Part shown: positions 7,866 to 13,225 of the stretch, one piece after another
How the letters are laid out: the number at the start of each line of letters is the position of its first letter
How positions within the stretch are numbered: position 1 is the stretch's first letter
Assembly: GCA_016295895.1 (NCBI GenBank)
Contig: JAEDKI010000016.1
Span: forward strand, 1-17,962
Reading direction: 5' to 3'
DNA length: 17,962 nucleotides
Source: Clostridiaceae bacterium
Lineage (GTDB): Bacteria; Bacillota; Clostridia; Oscillospirales; Acutalibacteraceae
The notes under the pieces: generated by a model
Seen by the model: the letters and a program-made list of their open reading frames with translations, nothing else
Databases searched by the model: none
Told to the model about the DNA's origin: nothing
Made by a program: the position numbers and the translations under genes

Positions 7866-8264
7866 TTAACCCTGCTTGTTGTCAAAAATCAATGTAATGC
7901 TGCCGAGGGTGATTTTGTCACCCGTTTTGAGAAGCTGTTTTTTCTCAAGAGGCTTGCCGTTTATCAGCACTCCCGCATCGGATTTTATGCCGGTTATGTA
8001 CCAGCCGGATTTTGTGCAGACAACAACGGCATGAAGCCTTGAAACGGTTGAATAATTCAATATAATATCGCAGTTCTTGTGGCGGCCTATCGAGGTTTCA
8101 CGGCTGACGAGGGGGAAAGAATCGTTGTTTGCCGTGTTGATAAGCCTTGCCTTGCCCGCAGAAGGCGGCTTGCGCTTCAGGAGCGCCGAAAGGCACAGAG
8201 CGAGAACCGCAACCGCAAGAACGGGCAGAGTATAGTGCGAAATCCGCAAAATAAAATCAAGCAT
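7866..8264 (-). CDS. Small membrane-anchored FHA-domain protein
   Basis: A 132-residue protein: one N-terminal membrane segment (about 10-29) followed by a basic stop, then an FHA fold at about 48-128. The phosphothreonine-binding signature is complete: G60-R61 (SIGRHKNCDIIL), S75 with H78 (VSRLHA) and N102 (LINGKPL), then GDKITLG. FHA domains bind phosphothreonine peptides, so a Hanks-type kinase is the expected partner, but none is encoded in the window. The topology most likely puts the FHA domain in the cytoplasm. ATG start with GGAGAAA. It is the first gene of the long leftward operon. Clostridial FHA-anchor proteins often sit near FtsW and penicillin-binding genes; here the neighbours are M16 and proBA. 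Confidence 0.9.
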   Translation of the reverse strand: MLDFILRISHYTLPVLAVAVLALCLSALLKRKPPSAGKARLINTANNDSFPLVSRETSIGRHKNCDIILNYSTVSRLHAVVVCTKSGWYITGIKSDAGVLINGKPLEKKQLLKTGDKITLGSITLIFDNKQG

Positions 8265-8298
8265 GACTTTCTCCGTTTAATTAGAGTATATATAAATT

Positions 8299-8327
8299 AT
8301 ATTAACATTATATATCCTAAAAGTCAA
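8299..8327 (-). promoter_or_regulatory. Probable sigma-A promoter of the FHA-M16-proBA-mutS2 operon
   Basis: Minus strand: TTGACT (8327-8322), 17-base spacer, TAATAT (8304-8299). The -35 is 5 of 6 and the -10 is 4 of 6. Alternative TATAAT strings nearby have worse spacing, so the exact -10 is open. The leader would be about 28 nt, too short for a T-box or riboswitch. Confidence 0.5.
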
Positions 8328-8336
8328 CAATTGAAG

Positions 8337-8374
8337 AAACATATTATATTTTTATGAGGAAACATATTATGTTT
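8337..8374. repeat. Two copies of a 15-bp palindrome in the divergent promoter region (operator-like)
   Basis: AAACATATTATGTTT at 8360-8374 is a perfect palindrome (7-bp arms, 1-nt centre). AAACATATTATATTT at 8337-8351 is the same with one mismatch. Centres are 23 bp apart, about two helical turns. The right copy overlaps the -35 of the rightward promoter by two bases and the left copy lies just upstream of the leftward one. This is a typical layout for a dimeric repressor binding in tandem; I do not recognise the regulator and it does not look like a classical Fur box. Confidence 0.65.
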
Positions 8375-8401
8375 GACATTCTGCGGGTTAAGCGGTAAAA
8401 T
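8373..8401 (+). promoter_or_regulatory. Sigma-A promoter for the FeoB-associated/BaiN-like genes
   Basis: TTGACA (8373-8378), 17-base spacer, TAAAAT (8396-8401). The -35 is perfect and the -10 is 5 of 6. A perfect TATAAT at 8401-8406 has a 22-base spacer and is less likely. The start would be near 8408, about 30 nt before the small ORF. Confidence 0.72.
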
Positions 8402-8436
8402 ATAATGAACAAATATTGTATTAACGGGTGAATGTT

Positions 8437-8598
8437 ATGAGCTGGATAGATTATGTAATAATCGCCGTGGCTGTCGCTGCGGTTGTTTCGCTTGTTGTTC
8501 ATAAAGTCAGAGAAATAAAGGGCAAGGGCTGCAGCGGATGTAACGGCAACTGTTCGCAATGCGGCAAAGGATGTAAAAATGATGATGAAAAGCTATGA
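8437..8598 (+). CDS. FeoB-associated-type Cys-rich membrane mini-protein
   Basis: A 53-residue ORF. One membrane segment (about residues 5-22, IDYVIIAVAVAAVVSLVV) is followed by a basic KVREIKGKG stretch and five cysteines (C32, C35, C39, C42, C46) spaced CxxCxxxCxxCxxxC among glycines. This architecture is that of the FeoB_associated family (Pfam PF12669), usually encoded next to the ferrous-iron transporter gene feoB and thought to assist it. No feoA or feoB lies in the window. The ATG has GGTG upstream and a good promoter with an operator-like palindrome. Its last 20 bases overlap the BaiN-like gene, so the two are translated together. Family assignment rests on architecture alone. Confidence 0.85.
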   Translation: MSWIDYVIIAVAVAAVVSLVVHKVREIKGKGCSGCNGNCSQCGKGCKNDDEKL

Positions 8599-9802
8599 TC
8601 TTGCGGTTGTCGGCGGCTGCTCTGCGGGGCTTGCGGCGGCAATCAATGCAAAAAGAAGCTTCCCGAACTTCAGCGTTGCGGTTATCGAAAAGCTGCCGAG
8701 AGTCGGGAAAAAGCTGCTTGCAACAGGCAACGGAAAATGCAATATCACCAATTCGGGCGCTCTTGAGCATGAATATCAAAACAAGGGCTTTGCGGAGTAT
8801 GCTCTGAATCGCTATCCGCCTGAAGCCGTGCTTGACTTTTTTTCGTCGCTCGGCTTGCTCTGTTATGCCGATGACTGCGGAAGATTTTATCCCCGAAGCA
8901 ATGCGGCGGCAAGCGTTGTCGATGCGCTGAGATTTGAGCTTGAAAGGCTTAAAATCGATGTAATCTGCGACACGCCCGTGAAAGAAATAAAAAAGACAAA
9001 AAGCGGATTTTTGATTAACGGAGAGATTTCAAGCGAAAAGCTGATAATTGCGGCGGGCGGCAGGTCTTCCCCTGCGCAGGGTTCAGACGGGAGCGGCTTT
9101 GAATTGGCAAAGGCGTTCGGTCATAAGATAACTCCGAGCGTTCCTGCGCTTGTTCCGCTCTGTGCGTCGCCATCGGTAACCAAGCCGATGAAAGGAGTCA
9201 GAGTCCGCAACGCAGAGCTGACCCTTAAAGGCTCGGACATTATCAAAAAAACCTGCGGCGAAATCCTTTTTACCGAATACGGACTGTCGGGAATCGCCGC
9301 AATGGAGCTTGCTTCGGCGGCTCAGAAATATATCGACCGTGAAAAGGTATTTCCCTTTACACACATTGATTTTATGCCCGATATGGTGTTTGACGAATTG
9401 CTTGACTATTTGAATAATCTCAGCAAAATCAAGGGTTCGTGCGGATTGGACAATCTTTTAACGGGATTTTTGCCAAAGGCGGTCGGAATTGCGATTTGTA
9501 AAGCAACAAAGCTTTACAATGCGGATATGAAAATATCGGAGCTTTCGCCCCGTGACATGCGCTCCGTTGCTTCAAAAATCAAGGATTTTCCGCTTGAAGT
9601 GAGCGGAACGAGGGGATTTAATAATTCTCAGGTGACGAGCGGCGGCGTTGAAACTGCGGAAATAAACGAAAAAACTATGGGTTCAAAGCTTTGCAAGGGC
9701 TTGTATTTTGCAGGCGAAGTAATTGATGTCGACGGCGGCTGCGGCGGCTTCAATCTTCAATGGGCTTGGTCGTCGGGTCTGCTTGCAGGGGAACTCGGGT
9801 GA
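8579..9802 (+). CDS. HI0933/BaiN-like FAD/NAD(P)-binding oxidoreductase
   Basis: A 407-residue flavoprotein of the HI0933 (BaiN/YhiN) family. Family marks: N-terminal beta-alpha-beta dinucleotide loop (VVGGCSAGLAA, 10-20), the diagnostic KKLLATGNGKCNITN motif, and the C-terminal GLYFAGEVIDVDGGCGGFNLQWAWSSG flavin-contact region. Most members are of unknown substrate; BaiN of Clostridium scindens was reported to act in bile-acid 7-dehydroxylation, but the family is far wider than that. Oddity: the loop reads GGCSAG, so the middle Gly of GxGxxG is Cys14. Three consecutive ATGs (8579, 8582, 8585) could start it; AAAGGATG upstream suits the first. It overlaps the Cys-rich mini-gene by 20 nt and is 9 nt before the next flavoprotein. 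Confidence 0.9.
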   Translation: MMMKSYDLAVVGGCSAGLAAAINAKRSFPNFSVAVIEKLPRVGKKLLATGNGKCNITNSGALEHEYQNKGFAEYALNRYPPEAVLDFFSSLGLLCYADDCGRFYPRSNAAASVVDALRFELERLKIDVICDTPVKEIKKTKSGFLINGEISSEKLIIAAGGRSSPAQGSDGSGFELAKAFGHKITPSVPALVPLCASPSVTKPMKGVRVRNAELTLKGSDIIKKTCGEILFTEYGLSGIAAMELASAAQKYIDREKVFPFTHIDFMPDMVFDELLDYLNNLSKIKGSCGLDNLLTGFLPKAVGIAICKATKLYNADMKISELSPRDMRSVASKIKDFPLEVSGTRGFNNSQVTSGGVETAEINEKTMGSKLCKGLYFAGEVIDVDGGCGGFNLQWAWSSGLLAGELG

Positions 9803-9811
9803 GGTATTTTA

Positions 9812-11419
9812 ATGATAAAAATTAATGAAATCAAGCTTCCGCTTGACAGCGATGAGAGCGAGCTTCGCCGTGCGGCGGCAAAGGCTTTGAGATGCAAAGA
9901 AACAAAAATAAAATCTCTCAGCATTGTCAAAAAAGCGGTCGATTCAAGGAAAAAGGATAACATCCGTTTTGTATATAATGTTACGGTTGAGGTTGACTCT
10001 GACGAGGCGGCTTTAATCGCTCATGCGGGCAATTCAAAGGTCGAGGCGGCTGAGCCTTACCGCTACGAGATGCCCGAAATCAGGAGAACGAGCACTCTCA
10101 GACCCATTATCGCCGGCTTCGGACCTGCCGGCTTTTTTGCGGCGCTCATCCTTGCAAGGGCGGGGCTTCGCCCGATAGTTATTGAGAGGGGCGCAGATGT
10201 TGACACCCGCACGGCGGATGTCAAGGGCTTCTGGACTTCACGCACACTCAACCCCGAAAGCAATGTTCAGTTCGGAGAGGGCGGAGCAGGCACTTTTTCG
10301 GACGGCAAGCTGACAACGGGAATCAAAGACCCGCTCTGCCGCAAGGTGGTTGAGGAGCTTGTTATTCACGGCGCACCGCCCGAAATCAGCTATTCCTCAC
10401 GCCCGCATATCGGCACGGACAGGCTCGGAGCGGTTGTCAAGGCGTTCAGACAGGAGATTATTTCTCTGGGCGGCGAGGTTCGGTTCGGCTGTAAGCTGAC
10501 CGATATTATCGTTGCAAACGGAGTTGTTCAGGGAATAACCTGCGTCAGCTCCGACGGATCGAGCGAGGATATCGAGACCGATACGCTTCTTCTCTGCATC
10601 GGTCATTCAGCGAGAGATACGGTTGAAATGCTGTATAAAAAAGGAATAAAAATCATGCAGAAGCCGTTTTCGGTCGGCGTTCGCATTGAGCATCCGAGAG
10701 AGCTTATTGATAAAGCGCAGTACGGCTCTTTTGCGGGCCATCCCGCACTCGGAGCGGCGGATTATAAGCTTGCGTGCCACCCCGAGCACGGCAGGGGAGC
10801 ATATACTTTTTGTATGTGCCCGGGCGGAACGGTTGTTGCCGCCGCCTCGGAGGAGGGTCATGTTGTTGTTAACGGCATGAGTGAATACGCCCGTGACGGT
10901 GAAAATTCAAACTCCGCTCTGCTTGTCGGCATTGAACCCGAAAACTTCGGAAGCGACCATCCTCTTGCGGGAATTGAGCTTCAGAGAAAAATAGAGAAAA
11001 CCGCTTTTGAACTCGGCGGAGGCGATTACAGCGCCCCGTGCCAGACCGTCGGGGATTTTCTCGGCGGCGTTGCGTCAAAAAAGCTTTCATATGTTAAGCC
11101 GACCTGCGCAACGGGCGTAACTCCCGGCGATATCCGCAAGGTTCTGCCCGAAAGGGTGACGGACACAATGGCTCAGGCAATCGTAAAAATGGATAAGAGC
11201 CTGAACGGTTTTGCTTTGCCGGATGCCGTTCTGACAGCGCCCGAAACCCGAAGCTCCGCACCCGTCAGAATCCTCAGAGACGAGCTGTATCAGGCGAACA
11301 TCAGAGGACTTTATCCCTGCGGCGAGGGAGCGGGTTATGCAGGCGGCATTGTTTCCGCCGCAGTTGACGGAATCCGCTGTGCCCATGCGGTTCTGATTGA
11401 CGAAAGTGACGAGTGGTAA
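9812..11419 (+). CDS. COG2509-type FAD-dependent dehydrogenase
   Basis: A 535-residue protein. Residues 1-90 form a small N-terminal domain (KINEIKLPLDSDESELRRAAAKAL) seen in this family, followed by the flavin-binding loop GFGPAG (102-107) with VIERG after it, the FGEGGAGTFSDGKLTTG segment and a C-terminal GLYPCGEGAGYAGGIVSAA flavin motif. It belongs to the uncharacterised FAD-dependent dehydrogenases of COG2509, common in Clostridia and Bacteroidetes; substrate unknown. ATG start with GAGG overlapping the stop of the BaiN-like gene nine bases upstream, so both flavoproteins are made together. A terminator follows at 11433. Role in the cell is unassigned. Confidence 0.9.
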   Translation: MIKINEIKLPLDSDESELRRAAAKALRCKETKIKSLSIVKKAVDSRKKDNIRFVYNVTVEVDSDEAALIAHAGNSKVEAAEPYRYEMPEIRRTSTLRPIIAGFGPAGFFAALILARAGLRPIVIERGADVDTRTADVKGFWTSRTLNPESNVQFGEGGAGTFSDGKLTTGIKDPLCRKVVEELVIHGAPPEISYSSRPHIGTDRLGAVVKAFRQEIISLGGEVRFGCKLTDIIVANGVVQGITCVSSDGSSEDIETDTLLLCIGHSARDTVEMLYKKGIKIMQKPFSVGVRIEHPRELIDKAQYGSFAGHPALGAADYKLACHPEHGRGAYTFCMCPGGTVVAAASEEGHVVVNGMSEYARDGENSNSALLVGIEPENFGSDHPLAGIELQRKIEKTAFELGGGDYSAPCQTVGDFLGGVASKKLSYVKPTCATGVTPGDIRKVLPERVTDTMAQAIVKMDKSLNGFALPDAVLTAPETRSSAPVRILRDELYQANIRGLYPCGEGAGYAGGIVSAAVDGIRCAHAVLIDESDEW

Positions 11420-11432
11420 AAACCGGTATTTG

Positions 11433-11473
11433 AACAGCTTCGTTTGCTCCGTGCAAGCGGAGCTGTTTATTAT
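11433..11473 (+). terminator. Intrinsic terminator after the flavoprotein operon
   Basis: AACAGCTTCGTTTGC (11433-11447) pairs over 15 bp with GCAAGCGGAGCTGTT (11453-11467), with two G-T pairs and a 5-nt loop, followed by TATTAT with TTT at the stem end. The stem is strong; the U-tract is imperfect. Confidence 0.75.
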
Positions 11474-11494
11474 CTGCCCGCAATTCGAAAATAA

Positions 11495-11524
11495 TCATAT
11501 TTATGCACGGCATTCTCATATAAT
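11495..11524 (+). promoter_or_regulatory. Sigma-E-like sporulation promoter upstream of the M23/M50 pair
   Basis: TCATATT (11495-11501) fits the Bacillus sigma-E -35 KMATATT, and CATATAAT (11517-11524) matches the -10 CATACAHT at 7 of 8, spaced by 15 bases. No sigma-A -35 exists at 16-18 bases from the TATAAT within it. The predicted start is about 25 nt before the ATG at 11557. The site agrees with mother-cell expression expected for SpoIVFA/FB. Confidence 0.6.
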
Positions 11525-11556
11525 CAAGTAAAATCACTTACTGCGGGGGAATTCAA

Positions 11557-12513
11557 ATGGATAACGATTTTCAGTATCCGCCGTCACAGCGAACCGAGCG
11601 GGAGGAATACAGAAGCAGATTCAGATTCACCGAAGAGGATGCGCCGAAAAGAAGCAAGGCTTCGCAGAAAGACGCTAAGACAAAAACGGATTATCTTGTC
11701 AGGCTTATCCTGCTGCAGAGCGTTCTGTGTATTTTGATTGTCGGCGGTGTTTTTCTCGTTTCAAAGATAAGCCCGACGGCTTATGAAAAAATGAAAACCG
11801 ATTACGGCAGGATTATGCAGAGAGACATGTCCGCCGGAGAGATAATGGGTCAGATAAAGAACGCTGCGGAATTTGTGTTCAAGCCTGCCGATATTGCCGA
11901 AAGCGTTGACGGAGCGGAAAGCGCCGCAACAACCGCCGTGCCCGAGCTCAGCGAAGATTATTCGGTCAGATCTTATCAGGTGATGAGCGATGACACGGGA
12001 GAAACGGTTGCGGTCGGTGAGATAGTCGGCGACGGCTCGGGCGGCGGCGACATGGAGAAAAAAGAGGCGGCAGAGGGAACTTCGTTTGCGCCATATCATG
12101 TCAGCGTGAAGCCTGTTTTGCCCGTAAAAAATGCGAGAATAACATCAAGATTCGGTTACAGAACCAATCCCGTATCGGGAAATTACGGCTTTCACACGGG
12201 GCTTGACCTTGCGGCGGCGGAGGGAACTCCCGTTTCCGCTTCATTTTACGGCAAAGTTATTGAAACGGGCGAGAGCGATGTTTGGGGCAAATATATTCTT
12301 ATGGAGCATTCAGACAGCTTCCAAACCTATTACTGTCATCTTTCCGAAATATATGCAGAGCAGGGCGCCGTCATAAGGCAGGGCGAAACAATAGGACTTG
12401 TCGGCTCAACGGGCTGGTCAACGGGTCCGCACCTTCATTTTGAGGTCAGGATAAACGGAATAAGGGTCAATCCCGAATCTCTGCTTTATCCCGAAAGCGA
12501 AGATGAAGCTTAA
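11557..12513 (+). CDS. Membrane-anchored M23 (LytM) peptidase-domain protein, SpoIVFA-like
   Basis: A 318-residue protein: charged cytoplasmic N-terminus (1-45), one membrane segment (about 46-69), a low-complexity linker (about 110-180) and a C-terminal LytM/M23 domain (about 185-312). All zinc and catalytic positions are present: H213 and D217 (HTGLD), H261 (CHLS), H292 and H294 (HLHFE). Given the overlapping M50 gene, the sigma-E-like promoter and the following TIGR03960/DUF2344 pair, I read it as the SpoIVFA counterpart, which holds SpoIVFB in the outer forespore membrane. Bacillus SpoIVFA has a degenerate domain, whereas this one could cleave peptidoglycan. A SpoIIQ-like or general cell-wall role is the alternative. 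ATG behind GGGGG. Confidence 0.82.
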   Translation: MDNDFQYPPSQRTEREEYRSRFRFTEEDAPKRSKASQKDAKTKTDYLVRLILLQSVLCILIVGGVFLVSKISPTAYEKMKTDYGRIMQRDMSAGEIMGQIKNAAEFVFKPADIAESVDGAESAATTAVPELSEDYSVRSYQVMSDDTGETVAVGEIVGDGSGGGDMEKKEAAEGTSFAPYHVSVKPVLPVKNARITSRFGYRTNPVSGNYGFHTGLDLAAAEGTPVSASFYGKVIETGESDVWGKYILMEHSDSFQTYYCHLSEIYAEQGAVIRQGETIGLVGSTGWSTGPHLHFEVRINGIRVNPESLLYPESEDEA

Positions 12514-13108
12514 TTTTGCGGGAACCGCAGTTAAAATCAATGTTTCTTTTGCCGCCGCCGTAACGCTTACATTGATCGTTGATGAAAGCGGGCTGTGCGC
12601 CCTTGCGCTGTTTTGCTGTATTATCCATGAAGCGGGACATATCATTTGTCTGCTGATTCTCGGGGAAAAGCCGTCGGTTATTGAACTTTCTTTTTACGGA
12701 ATAAGGCTTGAACGCAGTTTGCCGGAGCGTATGGGGAGCTTTGACGAAATCCTTGTTCTGGCTTCGGGGCCTGCGGCGAATCTTGTGTTCTCCGCCTTGC
12801 TTCTGCCGTTTGGCGCTCACGGCGGAGGAATCAAAACAGCGGCGGCGGCAAGCCTTTGCGTTGCGGCGTTTAATCTTCTTCCCTGCAGACCGCTTGACGG
12901 CGGAAACATTCTTCGGTATGCGCTTTGCCGTTTCGGAAACGAAGAAAGAGCCGAAAAAATCTGTTTTTTCATATCCTGCGCCGTGATTGCTCCGATGCTT
13001 GCGGCGGGGCTGGCGCTTTTGTTCAAAAACGGAAATTTCACCCTTGCGGCGGTTTCGCTTTATCTTGCCGCAGCTCTGTTTTTGGATAAAAGAGAAAAGA
13101 ACATATAA
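12503..13108 (+). CDS. M50 site-2 intramembrane protease, SpoIVFB-like, without CBS domain
   Basis: A 201-residue polytopic membrane metalloprotease. The HExxH zinc motif is H42-E43-H46 (IIHEAGH) within a membrane segment, and the third ligand is D132 in NLLPCRPLDGG (124-134), giving the numbering seen in SpoIVFB. About six hydrophobic segments can be drawn. In Bacillus SpoIVFB cuts pro-sigma-K in the mother cell. The C-terminal CBS domain of the Bacillus protein (288 residues), which senses ATP, is absent here. The start codon lies inside the M23 gene (11-nt overlap), with no independent strong ribosome site, so it is translationally coupled. Substrate is inferred from the family only; no sigK in the window. 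Confidence 0.85.
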   Translation: MKLNFAGTAVKINVSFAAAVTLTLIVDESGLCALALFCCIIHEAGHIICLLILGEKPSVIELSFYGIRLERSLPERMGSFDEILVLASGPAANLVFSALLLPFGAHGGGIKTAAAASLCVAAFNLLPCRPLDGGNILRYALCRFGNEERAEKICFFISCAVIAPMLAAGLALLFKNGNFTLAAVSLYLAAALFLDKREKNI

Positions 13109-13116
13109 TATACCAT

Positions 13117-13170
13117 ATACCGTCTTTTATCGGCAGAACGCCCTGCTGTTAAAAAGCGGTATTTGATTTT
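13117..13170 (+). terminator. Probable intrinsic terminator after the M50 gene
   Basis: Outer arms ATACCG (13117-13122) and CGGTAT (13157-13162) continue through TCTTTT/AAAAAG with one mismatch; an inner stem CGGCAG (13131-13136) pairs with CTGCTG with one G-T. TTGATTTTTATG follows. The same T-rich tail begins the -35 of the next promoter, so the two signals touch. Confidence 0.55.
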
Positions 13171-13191
13171 TATGTTTAAGTATGATATTAT
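13163..13191 (+). promoter_or_regulatory. Sigma-A promoter of the radical SAM pair
   Basis: TTGATT (13163-13168), 17-base spacer, TATTAT (13186-13191), start near 13198. It gives vegetative expression separate from the sporulation cassette upstream. It also excludes the longer reading frame that opens at 13163. Confidence 0.7.
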
Positions 13192-13225
13192 ATATGTCGA
13201 TTTGATTTTGAACAGGAGAGCGTTT

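Noticed and set aside
8281..8436. Fur box or Feo-type iron operator
   Set aside because: The palindromes found do not match the GATAATGATAATCATTATC-type repeat; iron control is only suggested by the gene family.
8507..8779. Minus-strand open frame opposite the Cys-rich mini-gene
   Set aside because: Antisense to a mini-protein with clear membrane-plus-cysteine design and a promoter on the plus strand.
13163..13225. N-terminal extension of the radical SAM protein
   Set aside because: The 21 added codons coincide with a sigma-A promoter; AGGAGAG and family-like MYPKEIEKFL place the start at 13226.
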